From NCBI RefSeq assembly GCF_033304595.1, contig NZ_CP116341.1, positions 1,655,001-1,719,000 of the forward strand: a DNA stretch of 64,000 nucleotides, read 5' to 3'. The position numbers were made by a program, and so were the translations under genes. The DNA is from Sporosarcina jeotgali (GTDB lineage Bacteria > Bacillota > Bacilli > Bacillales_A > Planococcaceae). Below the pieces are notes generated by a model, which was not told the origin of the DNA, did not search any database, and was given only the letters and a program-made list of their open reading frames with translations. Positions 48,494-59,339 of the stretch are shown piece after piece. Every line of letters begins with the position of its first letter. Positions within the stretch are counted from its first letter, which is position 1.

Positions 48494-48755
48494 CAAAAAA
48501 CCCCTTCGTCGTTAAAGGACGAAGGAGTCAGTTCGCGGTACCACCTTTATTCGCAACTGTGCAGAAATCGCACGTTGCCTCAATAAAAATAACGGCTTCT
48601 AACCGGCTCTCGCTACTTGAAACTAAACGTTCACGAAAACTGCTGACGGGTGACTTTCAAACTGTCGACAATAGGTCCTTGCACCATCCGGACCCTCTCT
48701 GAAAAAGTTGACTGATCTACTCTCCCGCTAAACGCATCACTATCCTGTTTCCAAT
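48494..48755 (-). ncRNA. T-box riboswitch leader of valS
   Basis: The T-box motif AAAGGTGGTACCGCG lies at 48534-48548 on the minus strand. It is followed by the terminator (CTTCGTC/GACGAAG stem 48503-48525) and seven T at 48494-48500. Upstream are Stem I elements: AGAGAGGGTCCGG and GGTGCAAGGACC. Two candidate GTC (valine) specifier triplets are at 48667-48669 and 48652-48654, consistent with valS. Confidence 0.9.
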
Positions 48756-48785
48756 AGTTTACCGGATGTATAGCGTACCCGTCAA
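48756..48785 (-). promoter_or_regulatory. Promoter of the valS T-box leader
   Basis: Minus strand TTGACG (48780-48785), 18-base spacer, TAAACT (48756-48761), directly before the leader. Confidence 0.6.
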
Positions 48786-48808
48786 GCCCGCTGTGAAAGG
48801 ATGGTGTT

Positions 48809-49000
48809 ATGAGAAGAGGCTATAATCCTTATTTACTTCCGCCATGGCTTAGAAGATGCCGATTTTACGGTAAAATGATCATTATTCCGATTTCCTGTTT
48901 TCAGCTCATCCGACTGTTAATCATCCCGACAACCGGAGACTTTTTACTTTTCTGCTGTCTTTGCGGATGTTGCTTCCTATTCCACAAAAACATCATTTAA
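48809..49000 (+). CDS. Small cysteine-rich membrane protein
   Basis: A 63-residue protein: NPYLLPPWLRRCRFYG then two hydrophobic segments (about residues 22-38 and 44-58) with CCLCGCC near the end. AAAGGATGG 5 bases before ATG supports translation. Its start is only about 20 bases from the divergent valS promoter, and its 3' end overlaps the SpoVID-like gene by 24 bases. I do not recognise a named family. The ribosome site and fit with a membrane protein argue against chance, but it remains tentative. Confidence 0.5.
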   Translation: MRRGYNPYLLPPWLRRCRFYGKMIIIPISCFQLIRLLIIPTTGDFLLFCCLCGCCFLFHKNII

Positions 49001-49645
49001 ACGAAAAGACGTCACCGTAACATCATCTTCTAAATCACTAATGAATGCGAGCATTTCATGATCTTCCGAATAGCCAATCGCAGTTTCAACTTGGTTCACA
49101 CTGGAGCTATCCAAATCCGCAGTAGCTGCTGCGGTTTTCACTTCTTGATGTTCATTGCTTTCTGGATTAACTGCAGCACTTCCCTGAACAGGATCAGACG
49201 TTACTTCTGTTTCTGCTGCTGAAATAGCTGCAGTTTCCGGTTTAGCTTCTGTTTCAGTCAATTTCGCTTCAACTGTCCACATGACAGTCAGGGCACCGTC
49301 ATCCGTAGCGGAAGCTGTGGCATCCGTTACAGTTGCTTTAAGTTGTCCGTCTGCGCTCGTTGGCAGATCCACAAGCAATGGGACTGCATACTCAAAATAA
49401 CCGGACTTTTCCTGAACGTCCACATCATCGATTAGAATTGCATCTGAATCCAGCGCTATTTCTTGGCTTTCACCGTCGAATCCAACATTTGCCGCAACAT
49501 GATAGATTCCAGAAAGCCGAACAGCATCCTCAGTCTGATGCTCTGTATATCCCGCGGTCACTTTCACTTCTTGTGCAGAAACTGCTTTCCCGTATTCTGC
49601 AGGAAACTGAAATGTCTCCGTTAATGTCCATTGTGTTGGCTCCAT
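48977..49645 (-). CDS. SpoVID-like protein without LysM domain
   Basis: A 222-residue protein lying immediately upstream of... hemL's 3' side, the place of spoVID in B. subtilis (between valS and hemL). The N-terminal 130 residues look like the beta-rich SpoVID N-terminal domain (VRLSGIYHVAANVGF, IDDVDVQEKSGYFEYAVPLLVDLP). An Ala/Glu/Thr-rich stretch follows, and it ends without the LysM domain that B. subtilis SpoVID (575 residues) uses for peptidoglycan binding. Start ATG 49645 has GGAGGCGGC. If correct it is a coat-encasement factor reduced to its SafA/SpoIVA-contacting part. Identification is by synteny and weak similarity. Confidence 0.5.
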   Translation of the reverse strand: MEPTQWTLTETFQFPAEYGKAVSAQEVKVTAGYTEHQTEDAVRLSGIYHVAANVGFDGESQEIALDSDAILIDDVDVQEKSGYFEYAVPLLVDLPTSADGQLKATVTDATASATDDGALTVMWTVEAKLTETEAKPETAAISAAETEVTSDPVQGSAAVNPESNEHQEVKTAAATADLDSSSVNQVETAIGYSEDHEMLAFISDLEDDVTVTSFRLNDVFVE

Positions 49646-49713
49646 TGTTCTGCCGCCTCCTTTTATACGTTAGAGTATATGACAGCAGTCTCCATAACAG
49701 AACTATCATCCAA

Positions 49714-49757
49714 AGAAAAACAGCCTTTCCAAAAAGAGTCCCTTGGAAAAGCTGTTT
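49714..49757 (-). terminator. Terminator after hemL
   Basis: On the minus strand AAACAGC-TTTTCCAA (49742-49757 area) pairs with TTGGAAAGGCTGTTT (49718-49732) with one bulged base, followed by TTTTTCTTTG. Confidence 0.8.
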
Positions 49758-49762
49758 GTGTT

Positions 49763-51052
49763 TTATTTTTTTAATTGACTGAAAACCTTATGGAACGCAT
49801 CTACCGTTTTGGCAATATGCGCTTCTGTATGAGCAGCTGAAAGGAACATTCCTTCAAACTGAGAAGGCGGCAAGAAAATGCCTTCTGCAGCCATCAGGCG
49901 GTAGTATTCAGCAAATAACGCTAAATCAGATGTCTTTGCAGTTTCATAATCCACCACATCTTCATTCGTAAAGAAGAATCCAATCATCGATCCAGCGCGA
50001 TTGACTGTATGCGGAATTCCGTTCGCAGCTGCTGCTTCACGGAACCCTGCTTCAAGCTGATCTCCGAGTTTCATGAAATGCTCATAAGATGATGGATTCA
50101 AGCGCTTCAAAGTCTCGATTCCAGCAGTCATCGCAAGTGGATTTCCAGACAATGTTCCAGCTTGATAAACCGTTCCAGCAGGGGCAATATGCTCCATAAT
50201 TTCACGTTTACCGCCGTAAGCACCCACAGGCAGTCCGCCGCCGATTACTTTACCGAGGCACGTCAAGTCTGGTTTAATACCGAAATGTCCTTGAGCACAA
50301 TTGTATCCGACGCGGAAACCTGTCATTACTTCATCAAAAATGAGAAGCGTACCGTTTTCCTCTGTCAGCTTGCGCAATTCTTCTAAGAAACCAGGCTGCG
50401 GCGGGACAACGCCCATGTTTCCTGCAACAGGCTCTACAATTACACCAGCGAGATCGTGGCCGTATTCTTTAAATGCGACCCTCAAGCTATCCAAGTCGTT
50501 ATAAGGAACAGTGATCGTATTTTTCGCAACGCCTTCAGGAACCCCTGGGCTGTCCGGAAGGCCGAGTGTCGCAACACCAGATCCTGCTTTAATGAGCAAT
50601 GAATCCCCGTGTCCGTGGTAACACCCTTCAAATTTCAAAATGAGGTTACGTTTCGTATATCCTCGAGCAAGACGCAAGACACTCATTGTCGCTTCTGTAC
50701 CTGAAGAGACCATACGAACCATTTCAATAGACGGTACGCGGTCGATGACGATTTCAGCGAGTTCATTCTCAAGCAATGTCGGTGCACCGAAACTCGATCC
50801 TTTAACAGCAGCTTGCTGAATCGCGGATACAACACCCTCTTCAGCGTGACCTAAGATTAGCGGTCCCCAAGATAACACATAATCGATATACTCATTGCCA
50901 TCGATATCTGTAATGATAGCTCCTTTACCGCTTTCCATGAAAATCGGATCCATATTGACTGACTTGAACGCACGGACAGGCGAGTTAACACCGCCCGGCA
51001 TAAGATCTACAGCTTTACTGAATGCTTGCTTGGATTTTGTATAGTCTCTCAT
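49763..51052 (-). CDS. hemL: Glutamate-1-semialdehyde 2,1-aminomutase
   Basis: PLP enzyme that makes 5-aminolevulinate, second step of the C5 haem pathway. [12 protein letters not shown] at the N-terminus, [23 protein letters not shown] and the PLP lysine in [17 protein letters not shown] near residue 268 are all present. Length 429 is normal. ATG 51052 overlaps the hemB stop by 4 bases. It is the last gene of hemAXCDBL. Confidence 0.98.
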   Translation of the reverse strand: MRDYTKSKQAFSKAVDLMPGGVNSPVRAFKSVNMDPIFMESGKGAIITDIDGNEYIDYVLSWGPLILGHAEEGVVSAIQQAAVKGSSFGAPTLLENELAEIVIDRVPSIEMVRMVSSGTEATMSVLRLARGYTKRNLILKFEGCYHGHGDSLLIKAGSGVATLGLPDSPGVPEGVAKNTITVPYNDLDSLRVAFKEYGHDLAGVIVEPVAGNMGVVPPQPGFLEELRKLTEENGTLLIFDEVMTGFRVGYNCAQGHFGIKPDLTCLGKVIGGGLPVGAYGGKREIMEHIAPAGTVYQAGTLSGNPLAMTAGIETLKRLNPSSYEHFMKLGDQLEAGFREAAAANGIPHTVNRAGSMIGFFFTNEDVVDYETAKTSDLALFAEYYRLMAAEGIFLPPSQFEGMFLSAAHTEAHIAKTVDAFHKVFSQLKK

Positions 51053-52032
51053 TTTGTCTCCTCCAACCAGCGAGCTGCGTCTTTTGCATGATACGTCATG
51101 ATTAAATCAGCACCCGCACGCTTCATACTTGTCAATGTCTCTAGAACGATACGCTGTTCATCTACCCAGCCGTTCAGTGCAGCAGCTTTCGCCATTGCAT
51201 ACTCCCCGCTTACGTTATAAGCAACCATCGGAAGTAATGTATTGTTTTTCACATCACGTAAAATATCCAAGTAAGATAATGCAGGTTTAACGATTAAGAA
51301 ATCTGCACCTTCGGCAATATCCGATTCTGCTTCACGCAATGCTTCCATACGATTGGCAGGATCCATTTGATAGGCTTTCCGGTCACCAAACTGCGGTGTA
51401 GAATCCGCAGCATCACGGAAGGGACCATAATAAGCAGATGCATACTTCACCGCATACGACATGATTGGAATCTCTTCGAAACCAGCTTCATCCAATCCTT
51501 CTCGAATTGCAACGACGAACCCGTCCATCATATTAGATGGCGCAATGATATCTGCCCCAGCATTCGCTTGTGACACAGCTGTCTTCACAAGCAAATCAAG
51601 AGAAGGATCGTTCAATACACGTTCGCCTTCGATTACACCGCAATGTCCGTGATCGGTATATTCGCATAGACACGTATCCGCAACAACAATTAGCTCAGGA
51701 TGACGTTTTTTCGCAAACCGGATCGCTTGCTGAATGATTCCGTGATCATGATAAGCACCACTGCCCACAGCATCTTTTCCAGTTACAACACCAAAGAAAA
51801 TGACAGAAGGAATTCCAAGTGACACGGCTTCATCAAGTTCTTCACCGAGATTATCCATCGAATGCTGATAAATGCCAGGCATAGAAGGAATCTCATTTTT
51901 AACGTTCTCACCTTCAATTACAAAAATCGGGTATATGAAGTCCGTAACTTGCAGTTGTGTTTCACGAACCATTGCACGCATTCCAGCAGTGCTGCGAAGC
52001 CGACGGTGCCGGCGGAAATTCAAGTTATTCAT
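51049..52032 (-). CDS. hemB: Porphobilinogen synthase (ALA dehydratase)
   Basis: Condenses two ALA molecules to porphobilinogen. The cysteine-rich metal site [15 protein letters not shown] near residue 120 marks the zinc-type enzyme. Schiff-base lysines are in [15 protein letters not shown] near 197 and [12 protein letters not shown] near 250. Length 327. It is 3 bases after hemD and overlaps hemL. Confidence 0.98.
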   Translation of the reverse strand: MNNLNFRRHRRLRSTAGMRAMVRETQLQVTDFIYPIFVIEGENVKNEIPSMPGIYQHSMDNLGEELDEAVSLGIPSVIFFGVVTGKDAVGSGAYHDHGIIQQAIRFAKKRHPELIVVADTCLCEYTDHGHCGVIEGERVLNDPSLDLLVKTAVSQANAGADIIAPSNMMDGFVVAIREGLDEAGFEEIPIMSYAVKYASAYYGPFRDAADSTPQFGDRKAYQMDPANRMEALREAESDIAEGADFLIVKPALSYLDILRDVKNNTLLPMVAYNVSGEYAMAKAAALNGWVDEQRIVLETLTSMKRAGADLIMTYHAKDAARWLEETK

Positions 52033-52035
52033 CAG

Positions 52036-52794
52036 TTAGTTCCTTCCTTTCGACTCGGCAAGTGTCCGCACGAGTTCAGGTAATGTATACGTTTCGGGCA
52101 TAGCATGGACAGGCGCCCCTGCTTCACGAAGCGCCCGCTCTGTTATATGTCCGATGGCACCAATTGTAAAGCCTGTCCACCCAGTTTCAGGCGCGACACG
52201 TTCTTTAAAAACAGTTACAGCTGAAGGACTAGCAAACAATATTGAAACTGAAGCTTGGTCTTTCACGATTTCTATAATCTGATCTGCTGACGTGATCTCA
52301 GGCAGCGTTTCATATACGGTCCATTCATCGACAGTTAACGAGAGCTCTGTTGAAATGAGTGTTCCCGCCAAATTTCCTTTGATAAAAAGCGCTCGAAGCG
52401 AATCACCCTCAGGGTTAAACTGCTGAACAAACACATCAGCACTGAAAACTTCAGGAATAAAATCCACACCTAATCCCATCTGCTCGAGTGCATATGCGGT
52501 TTTATCTCCGACAGCTGCTACATTCAATTGAAAATTAGTGGGTTCCAATCCGAAACGCTGAAGCTTTTGCTTAAAAGCAGCTACTGCACTCTGACTAGTA
52601 AAAATCAGCCAGTCGTAGGACTGAGCTTGAACCAAACGCTCATGATCTTCTTCACATATCCGTTCAACTGTTCGAATGAGCGGGTACGAAACCGGACTGC
52701 CTCCAAGCTGTTTCACAAGGTCGAATGGTTCCTCTGACTTTTTAGTACTTGTAAAAATTACGGTCTCTCCTGATAATGGGAACTTATTGACCAT
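52036..52794 (-). CDS. hemD: Uroporphyrinogen-III synthase
   Basis: Closes and inverts ring D of hydroxymethylbilane. The family is poorly conserved, but the layout of two alternating alpha/beta domains and motifs such as [17 protein letters not shown] near residue 78 and [17 protein letters not shown] near 180 is clear. Length 252 fits. ATG 52794 overlaps the hemC 3' end by 11 bases, and hemB follows. Confidence 0.92.
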   Translation of the reverse strand: MVNKFPLSGETVIFTSTKKSEEPFDLVKQLGGSPVSYPLIRTVERICEEDHERLVQAQSYDWLIFTSQSAVAAFKQKLQRFGLEPTNFQLNVAAVGDKTAYALEQMGLGVDFIPEVFSADVFVQQFNPEGDSLRALFIKGNLAGTLISTELSLTVDEWTVYETLPEITSADQIIEIVKDQASVSILFASPSAVTVFKERVAPETGWTGFTIGAIGHITERALREAGAPVHAMPETYTLPELVRTLAESKGRN

Positions 52795-53716
52795 CCATCT
52801 CAGCCTTCACTCGTTGAATGACTTCTGCTGCTCCCTCTTTACGCAAAACGTCTGAAACGATTTTACCTGCTTCAACAGGAGTTTCAGCTTTTGCCGTATG
52901 GCGATATACCTCTGAGCCGTCTGGCGCAGCGATGAAGCCTGTCAATTCAATTCCGTCAGCCTTCTGTTGTGCAAAGCCGCCAATTGGAACTTGACATGAG
53001 CCATCCATCTCACGTAAAAATGTACGCTCAGCTTCCACTTCTTTAAATGTTTGCTCGTCATTCAATTTTGCCAGTTCTGCAAGAAGTTCTGCGTCATCTG
53101 ACCGGCATTCAATCGACAAGGCACCCTGGCCAACCGCTGGAATACAATCTTCAAGACTCATGTATTCCGTAACGATGTCTTCACTCCAGCCCATTCGTTT
53201 AAGGCCGGAAGCAGCAAGGATAATTGCATCGTATTCACCATCTTGCATTTTCTTTAAACGTGTATCGATATTGCCGCGAATCCATTTAATTTCAAGATCA
53301 GGCCGAAGCAATAAAAGCTGTGAACTTCTGCGCAAACTGGATGTACCCACTACTGCCCCTGCAGGCAGATCTTTGAACGCAACATTGTTCGTAGAGATGA
53401 ATGCATCACGCGGGTCTACACGTGTCGGAATACAGCCAACAATCAGTCCTTCAGGCAAAACTGAAGGCATATCTTTCATACTATGTACGGCAAAGTCGAT
53501 TTCTTTGTCGAACAATGCTTGCTGGATCTCTTTTACGAATAGCCCTTTACCGCCTACTTTAGACAGCTGAACATCAATAATACGATCTCCTTTTGTTACG
53601 ATTTCCTTCACTTCGAATTCAAAAGGGACACCTGCTGCCTTCAATTGATCGATGAACCAATTCGTTTGTGTTAACGCAAGCTTACTTCTCCGTGAACCGA
53701 CAATAATTTTTCTCAA
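52784..53716 (-). CDS. hemC: Hydroxymethylbilane synthase (porphobilinogen deaminase)
   Basis: Polymerises four porphobilinogens. [14 protein letters not shown] at the N-terminus, [10 protein letters not shown] near residue 78, [13 protein letters not shown] near 127 and the dipyrromethane-cofactor cysteine in [14 protein letters not shown] near 241 are diagnostic. The start is TTG 53714-53716, behind GGAAGGAAGATTACA. Length 310 normal. Confidence 0.97.
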   Translation of the reverse strand: MRKIIVGSRRSKLALTQTNWFIDQLKAAGVPFEFEVKEIVTKGDRIIDVQLSKVGGKGLFVKEIQQALFDKEIDFAVHSMKDMPSVLPEGLIVGCIPTRVDPRDAFISTNNVAFKDLPAGAVVGTSSLRRSSQLLLLRPDLEIKWIRGNIDTRLKKMQDGEYDAIILAASGLKRMGWSEDIVTEYMSLEDCIPAVGQGALSIECRSDDAELLAELAKLNDEQTFKEVEAERTFLREMDGSCQVPIGGFAQQKADGIELTGFIAAPDGSEVYRHTAKAETPVEAGKIVSDVLRKEGAAEVIQRVKAEMDGQ

Positions 53717-53775
53717 TGTAATCTTCCTTCCCTAATTGAATGATACGTAATTACTGAATTCCAGACTCTTTCACC

Positions 53776-54606
53776 CTATAGCCAAAAGTGGAATTGTGAA
53801 AGTTTACTGCCCAAAAAGAAATTGATGATGATTAGAACAAAGGCGAAAACCGTTGCCCATGCAAAATCTGCAGCTTTCAATTTCCCGCTTCTATTCAAGA
53901 AAAGCAATGCACTGTAGACAACTATCAAAAGGAATGACCCGACTATCTTAATATCGAAGATCGTCCAATTTGACAACGCCGTATATGCCCATTGTATCCC
54001 TAAAATCAAACTCACAAGCAACACTGGAATACCCGTATAGATTGCAGACTTCATGCCAATCAATGCATGCTGCAAAGAGGGAAGCCGGCTAAATTGGGAT
54101 GTCCACTTCTTTTTCTTCAATAAATTATAAACAAGCAAATACAGAATCGCGAAAACGAATGCCATCGCAAACGCGGCGTAGGAAAGAATCGCGAATGTAA
54201 TATGAATGAACAACAGTTCCGATATAAGAGATTCCCCGACACCTGAAGTATTCATTTGAGCTGGCGCAAAAATATGAATGGTCATAAAACAGAACGCTAT
54301 AATATTCAAAAAGAATCCCGCATAACTGGAATGATACTTCAATTGGATGCCAAGCGATAAAGTGATGAGTACCCATGCAAAGAAATAGACGCCTTCATAT
54401 AAAGACAAAACAGGCAGTTGTCTCGTCACTATGATGGCCTGTAAAAGAAATCCGGTTTGCATGATGAATACAATGACAGTCAGCCAAAATGCACTGCGCT
54501 GCGCACGGGAATCCTTGTTTAAAAAGTCTACAAAATAAAAAACCAGGCTGACGGCGTACAGAATGAGCATTGCTTCCTGAAGCCGCGCCATCGTCAACTC
54601 AACCAT
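53776..54606 (-). CDS. hemX: HemX, CcsA-like membrane protein
   Basis: A 276-residue membrane protein with eight hydrophobic segments of the cytochrome-c-assembly (CcsA/HemX) family. In B. subtilis HemX lowers the level of HemA, so it acts as a negative effector of haem synthesis. His residues near helix ends (HIFAPAQMN, LLFIHITFAIL) fit the haem-handling family. ATG 54606 is 7 bases after AGAGGTAG. It lies between hemA and hemC as in B. subtilis. Confidence 0.93.
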   Translation of the reverse strand: MVELTMARLQEAMLILYAVSLVFYFVDFLNKDSRAQRSAFWLTVIVFIMQTGFLLQAIIVTRQLPVLSLYEGVYFFAWVLITLSLGIQLKYHSSYAGFFLNIIAFCFMTIHIFAPAQMNTSGVGESLISELLFIHITFAILSYAAFAMAFVFAILYLLVYNLLKKKKWTSQFSRLPSLQHALIGMKSAIYTGIPVLLVSLILGIQWAYTALSNWTIFDIKIVGSFLLIVVYSALLFLNRSGKLKAADFAWATVFAFVLIIINFFLGSKLSQFHFWL

Positions 54607-54694
54607 AGGCTACCTCTGCCTTTCTGTCAAAAAAGCCACTTCCGCATCGACCGTCTAGAGAAGCGGGATGGGAAATGACTTTGTTGGGACACAC

Positions 54695-56059
54695 TCAATA
54701 TGTCAAATCAGGTTGTAATCCGGAATTTTTGGAAGCTCCGGCTCCCTGTTCCGCTTTTTGCTGTTGTACCTGAAGGTTCTTTTCTTGCTCAACTTCCTCT
54801 TCAATACCGAAAATCGATTGGAACAATTCCAGCTTTTCCTTCGATTTTGAATCAGTCGCAAATTCCTTTGCTTGCAAAATCGGTTCTTTCAGCAGCTGAT
54901 TAATAATCGACTTCGTATGTTTGCTTAACACTTTTTTCTCCCGATCCGTAAGATCCGGCATTTTGTTCTCGATACTCGCCATCGTTTCGGATTGAATACT
55001 AAGCGCTTTCTTACGTAATGCTGTAATTACAGGAACCACGCCAAGAGTCGCAATCCATTCTTTGAACATAACAACTTCGCCATGAATGATTGTCTGAATC
55101 TCTTCAGCAGCCTCTTTACGCTGCGCGAGGTTCGCTTCCACAATTCCTTGCATGTCGTCTATGTCGTATAAGAACATATTCGGTAAATCTCCGATACGCG
55201 GATCCATATCACGCGGTACAGCAATATCGACAAGGAACAGAGGACGTCCTTTTCGGAGCCGTTCCACAAACTGCATCAGTTCGTAGTCAATCACGTATTC
55301 CTTTGAACCGGTACTGCTGATTAAAATATCTACATCAAGCAATGTACATTGCAATTCCTGAAGGGATTTGGCGTAACCGTCAAACTGTGTTGCCAATTCT
55401 TCCGCTTTAGAAAATGTGCGATTGAGAACCGTAATTTTACCAACACCGCTGCCTTGCAAGTTTTTAATGGTCAGTTCGCCCATTTCACCCGCACCTAAAA
55501 TCGCAATGTGCTTGTGCTTCAATGAACCGAAAATCTTTTTCCCAAGCTCGACAGCTGCATAAGAAACAGAAACCGCATTTTCTCCGATTGCTGTTTCAGC
55601 ATGAGCTCGTTTTGCGACTGTTATCGCCTGTTTAAACAGCTCATTGAAAATCGTACCCGTAGTCCCGATTTCCTGTGCTTTCAAGAAACTTGTTCTCACC
55701 TGTCCCAAAATTTGTGTTTCTCCTAAAACCATCGAGTCGATTCCGGAAGCGACGGACATCAGGTGTTCAATCGCATCGTCTTCTTCTTTTATGATTAAAT
55801 GGTTCACAAACGATTCTAAAGGAAGATCGAACCATTCCGCTAAAAAGTTTTTCACGTAATAACGTCCCGTATGGAGCTGGTCAACGACCGCGTATATTTC
55901 AGTCCGGTTACACGTCGAAACGATAATATTTTCTAAAATACTTTTAGTTGTTTGCAGAGTTTCCATAGCGTGCGGCAAATCAGATTCGTTAAACGAAAGT
56001 TTTTCTCTGATTTCTACCGGCGCTGTCCTGTGATTGACTCCGATAGCGAGTAATTTCAC
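54695..56059 (-). CDS. hemA: Glutamyl-tRNA reductase
   Basis: First and rate-limiting enzyme of C5 haem synthesis, reducing Glu-tRNA to glutamate-1-semialdehyde. [15 protein letters not shown] at the N-terminus, the catalytic cysteine in [12 protein letters not shown] near residue 50, [10 protein letters not shown] near 115 and the NADPH site [13 protein letters not shown] near 190 are visible. The C-terminal dimer domain is followed by a Gln/Glu-rich tail. GTG start 56057-56059. First gene of the hem operon, behind a PerR-type box. Confidence 0.97.
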   Translation of the reverse strand: MKLLAIGVNHRTAPVEIREKLSFNESDLPHAMETLQTTKSILENIIVSTCNRTEIYAVVDQLHTGRYYVKNFLAEWFDLPLESFVNHLIIKEEDDAIEHLMSVASGIDSMVLGETQILGQVRTSFLKAQEIGTTGTIFNELFKQAITVAKRAHAETAIGENAVSVSYAAVELGKKIFGSLKHKHIAILGAGEMGELTIKNLQGSGVGKITVLNRTFSKAEELATQFDGYAKSLQELQCTLLDVDILISSTGSKEYVIDYELMQFVERLRKGRPLFLVDIAVPRDMDPRIGDLPNMFLYDIDDMQGIVEANLAQRKEAAEEIQTIIHGEVVMFKEWIATLGVVPVITALRKKALSIQSETMASIENKMPDLTDREKKVLSKHTKSIINQLLKEPILQAKEFATDSKSKEKLELFQSIFGIEEEVEQEKNLQVQQQKAEQGAGASKNSGLQPDLTY

Positions 56060-56097
56060 TAGGTGCTCACACCTTTCGCGTCTATTTCCTGCTCATA

Positions 56098-56103
56098 ATT
56101 ATA
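56098..56103 (-). promoter_or_regulatory. Extended -10 of the hem operon promoter
   Basis: TGCTATAAT on the minus strand about 40 bases before hemA. The -35 position holds only a weak match (GATTCA at 17 bases). Confidence 0.55.
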
Positions 56104-56173
56104 GCATACCCTGTATTGAGTGAATCCTTTATTTATGAACATCATATGAACGACACGGCATTCGTGTCTCTCT

Positions 56174-56188
56174 TTATAATAATTATAA
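56174..56188. promoter_or_regulatory. PerR/Fur-type operator upstream of hemA
   Basis: A perfect 7-1-7 inverted repeat TTATAATAATTATAA, which equals the B. subtilis Per box consensus. B. subtilis hemAXCDBL is PerR-repressed, so peroxide-responsive control is likely here. It lies about 70 bases upstream of the extended -10, in the 200-base gap before hemA; the TATAAT inside the box may itself be a -10. Confidence 0.8.
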
Positions 56189-56261
56189 TCTATCCACACT
56201 GCGTTTTCCATCAGTATGCTTGTTGAATACCGATAGTATCGACCAAATTTCAAAAGACATA

Positions 56262-56298
56262 ACAAGAAGCAGAGCCAACCTTCCTCTGCTTCTTGTTT
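56262..56298 (-). terminator. Hairpin after engB
   Basis: Perfect 14-bp stem (56262-56275 with 56285-56298), 9-base loop. The T run is poor (TATGTCTTTTG), but the position after engB and before the hem promoter fits a terminator. Confidence 0.75.
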
Positions 56299-56316
56299 CA
56301 TGTATATGAGAGATCA

Positions 56317-56898
56317 TTACATTCTGCTTTCTATCTCAGCCCAAACCGCTTCAACGCCAATGCCTTTTTCAGACGAAAAAACAAACAATGGGTCATCGCC
56401 AAGCATGTTCAATGATTCACGCACAATCTTCTTATGCTTCTCCCATTTCCCTTTAGGAATCTTATCCGCTTTCGTCGCAATGACGATGGCTGGGATATTG
56501 TAATGCACGAAGAAATTGTACATATTAATATCGTCCGCAGAAGGTACATGTCGAATGTCGACGATTTGAATCGCAGCAACTAAAGGTTCGCGACCTGTTA
56601 AATATTGCTCGATCATACCGCCCCATTTTTCTTTTTCAGTCTTCGATACACGTGCGTACCCATAACCTGGAACGTCAACAAAGAATAGCTGTTCTTCAAT
56701 TTTATAGAAGTTCAGTGTTTGTGTTTTCCCTGGCTTAGACGAGGTTCTTGCAATATTCTTACGTGCTAGCATTTTATTGATGAACGATGACTTTCCAACG
56801 TTCGAACGTCCGGCAAGAGCAAATTCTGGGAAACCGTCATCTGGATATTGTTCCGGTCTGACAGCACTCATCACCATTTCAACGTTATGCACTTTCAT
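56317..56898 (-). CDS. engB: Ribosome-biogenesis GTPase EngB/YsxC
   Basis: Essential GTPase for 50S maturation. [17 protein letters not shown] (G1) near residue 28, GKTQTLNFY (G2 region), [12 protein letters not shown] (G3), ATKADKIPK (G4) and FSSEKG (G5) appear in order in 193 residues. The ATG overlaps the lon stop by 4 bases, as in B. subtilis lonA-ysxC. Confidence 0.97.
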   Translation of the reverse strand: MKVHNVEMVMSAVRPEQYPDDGFPEFALAGRSNVGKSSFINKMLARKNIARTSSKPGKTQTLNFYKIEEQLFFVDVPGYGYARVSKTEKEKWGGMIEQYLTGREPLVAAIQIVDIRHVPSADDINMYNFFVHYNIPAIVIATKADKIPKGKWEKHKKIVRESLNMLGDDPLFVFSSEKGIGVEAVWAEIESRM

Positions 56899-59213
56899 AA
56901 TTCTCGTTCCTCCAATGCGATCGCCAATACTTCCTCAGCGTCGTCAACCAATTTAAATGATAACTCCTCACGAATTTCTTCAGGGACATCATCAATATCT
57001 CGTTCGTTTTCCTTAGGTAAAATAATAACACGTAATCCCGCTCTATGTGCACTAAGCGTCTTTTCTTTCAAGCCGCCTATCGGCAATACACGGCCACGCA
57101 ATGTAATTTCACCAGTCATACCCACTTCCCTGCGGATTGGGCAATTTGTTAAAGCGGAAACAAGCGCAGTTGCAATGGTCACACCCGCTGAAGGACCGTC
57201 TTTAGGAACAGCACCTTGTGGAACGTGAATGTGAATGTCTTTTGTTTCATAGAACGAAGAATCGATCCCAAGGCTTTCCGCTCTGGAACGGACATAAGAA
57301 AGCGCCGTTTGAGCAGATTCTTTCATCACATCTCCAAGCTTTCCAGTCAAAATCAGCTTGCCCTTCCCCGGAGAGAGTGATACTTCTATTTGCAGTGTAT
57401 CTCCGCCTACAGCCGTATATGCTAAACCGGTTGCCACGCCGATCTGATTCGTCGTTTCAGCTTGTCCATGACTGAATTTCTTCTTACCAAGAAAGTTTTC
57501 CAGCGTTTTCGAACTAATTGTCACACTTTTCTTTTTCCCGCTGGCAATTAAACGTGCAGATTTCCGGCAGACTTTTGCTATTTCGCGCTCCAAAGAACGC
57601 ACACCCGCTTCTCTCGTGTAATAACGAACAACATCTAAAATAGCCGGCTGCTGGAATTTTACATGCGTTTTCGTCAAGCCATGTTCTTTCAATTGTTTTG
57701 GAATCAGGTGATTCGCAGCAATAGCCGTCTTCTCCAGTTCGGTATAGCCCGCGATTGAAATTATCTCCATTCGATCGCGCAACGGACCTGGAATGGCACT
57801 TAAATCATTTGCAGTTGCAATGAACAGCACATTGGATAAGTCGTATGGCTCTTCTATGTAATGATCACTAAACGTGCTATTTTGCTCCGGATCCAAAACT
57901 TCCAACATAGCAGATGATGGGTCTCCTCTGAAATCATTGGACATTTTATCGATTTCATCGAGTAAAAACACCGGATTCACTGTTCCAGCTTTCTTCATCC
58001 CCTGAATAATACGACCAGGCATTGCACCTACATACGTTCTGCGATGGCCACGAATTTCTGATTCATCTCGAACACCGCCAAGAGAAATACGAACGAATTT
58101 GCGACCCAATGATTCTGCAATCGATTTCGCAAGTGAAGTTTTACCGACACCTGGTGGACCTTCAATACAAAGGATCGGACCCCGCAGCGAATAAGTCAAT
58201 TGTCGGACCGACAAAAATTCCAGGATCCGTTCTTTAACGGAATCCAAGCCTTCATGATCTCGATTTAAAATCATTTCAGAACGATCAAGATCCAATTGGT
58301 CTTTTGAAGCATCTGACCACGGCAATGAAACAAGCCAGTCAATATAGGAACGGATGATTCCGCTTTCCGCTGCGGCAGATGGAATTTTCTCGTAGCGGTC
58401 CAGCTCTCTTTCAGCCGTTTGCATGACCCCTTCAGGCATTCCTGATTCTGCAATCCGCTGGCGCAGCGCTTGAACTTCAAGACCTTTACCGTCCTTATCT
58501 CCGAGTTCAGTTTGGATGGCTTTCATTTGTTCGCGTAAGTAAAACTCTTTTTGTGTGCGCTCCATTGCTTCACGGACGCGTTCGTTAATCTTTTGTTCAA
58601 GTCCCATGACTTCCTGTTCGTTATATAACCGGCTAATCAGCCATTCCAGGCGGTCATTGATATTGCGCATCTCTAAAATATCTTGTTTCGCACGAATCTT
58701 TAATGGCAAATGAGACGCTACAGTATCAGCAAGCCGGCCCGGCTCAGAAATTGCAGAAACCGAAGTGTACGCATCTTCAGTAATCCGTTTCGAAACTTTT
58801 GTGTATTTCTTAAAATGCATAAGCAGCGTGCGCATGAGAGCTTCGGATTCAGAATCGACTGCTGTTGAATCAGGGAAACCATTCACCGTTACCACCGGGT
58901 AGAGATCAGCTTCTTCATAATCTGTCCATTCTGCCCGTTCTATCCCCTCGATTAAGACCCGATAGGTGCCATTTGGCAATTGGGTCATTGATTTAACGAT
59001 TGCCAGTGTACCAAGGTGGTAAAGATCTTCTGGTTGCGGATCTTCATCATTCAAATCAATTTGTGTCGCTAAGAAAATTAAGTTGTTATTTGCAATCGCG
59101 TGTTCGATTGCGAAAACCGAACGTTCCCTGCCTACATCAATATGTAAAGTCATCGTTGGATAAATCAAAATGCCTCTTAACGGAAGAAGCGGTATATTAT
59201 GTCGTAAAGCCAT
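56895..59213 (-). CDS. lon: ATP-dependent protease LonA
   Basis: Soluble ATP-dependent serine protease that removes damaged and regulatory proteins. The N-terminal LON substrate domain ([15 protein letters not shown]) spans about 1-200, then coiled coil, AAA+ module ([16 protein letters not shown] near 350, FLLDEIDKM near 415) and protease domain with the catalytic Ser in [15 protein letters not shown] near 675 and Lys some 43 residues later. Length 772 is typical. GGAGGTG precedes ATG 59213. No CIRCE element was seen upstream. Confidence 0.98.
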   Translation of the reverse strand: MALRHNIPLLPLRGILIYPTMTLHIDVGRERSVFAIEHAIANNNLIFLATQIDLNDEDPQPEDLYHLGTLAIVKSMTQLPNGTYRVLIEGIERAEWTDYEEADLYPVVTVNGFPDSTAVDSESEALMRTLLMHFKKYTKVSKRITEDAYTSVSAISEPGRLADTVASHLPLKIRAKQDILEMRNINDRLEWLISRLYNEQEVMGLEQKINERVREAMERTQKEFYLREQMKAIQTELGDKDGKGLEVQALRQRIAESGMPEGVMQTAERELDRYEKIPSAAAESGIIRSYIDWLVSLPWSDASKDQLDLDRSEMILNRDHEGLDSVKERILEFLSVRQLTYSLRGPILCIEGPPGVGKTSLAKSIAESLGRKFVRISLGGVRDESEIRGHRRTYVGAMPGRIIQGMKKAGTVNPVFLLDEIDKMSNDFRGDPSSAMLEVLDPEQNSTFSDHYIEEPYDLSNVLFIATANDLSAIPGPLRDRMEIISIAGYTELEKTAIAANHLIPKQLKEHGLTKTHVKFQQPAILDVVRYYTREAGVRSLEREIAKVCRKSARLIASGKKKSVTISSKTLENFLGKKKFSHGQAETTNQIGVATGLAYTAVGGDTLQIEVSLSPGKGKLILTGKLGDVMKESAQTALSYVRSRAESLGIDSSFYETKDIHIHVPQGAVPKDGPSAGVTIATALVSALTNCPIRREVGMTGEITLRGRVLPIGGLKEKTLSAHRAGLRVIILPKENERDIDDVPEEIREELSFKLVDDAEEVLAIALEEREL

Positions 59214-59281
59214 CGTACAAACACCTCCACCTTTAATTTTACCTCATTTACTATGTATTGAATACAATAAGAAAAATAAGG

Positions 59282-59329
59282 AAAAAAGCTGACCCATTCA
59301 GCACAAATGCGCCTCCTCAAGGTCAGCTT
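59282..59329 (-). terminator. Terminator after clpX
   Basis: AAGCTGACC (59286-59294) and GGTCAGCTT (59321-59329) form a 9-bp stem with a long 26-base loop, followed on the minus strand by a T run (59282-59287). Confidence 0.7.
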
Positions 59330-59339
59330 CCTCCTTTAA

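Noticed and set aside
48391-48702. 103-residue plus-strand frame upstream of valS
   Set aside because: It is the complement of the T-box leader, with no ribosome site.
49360-49782. 140-residue plus-strand frame across the spoVID-like gene and hemL terminator
   Set aside because: Antisense, low-quality composition and no ribosome site; the opposite frame has GGAGG and family-like sequence.
56059-56301. 80-residue minus-strand frame upstream of hemA
   Set aside because: It covers the engB terminator, the Per box and the hem promoter, and its composition is unlike a protein; treated as regulatory DNA.
59214-59339. CIRCE heat-shock operator before lon or clpX
   Set aside because: No inverted repeat of the TTAGCACTC type was found in either upstream region.
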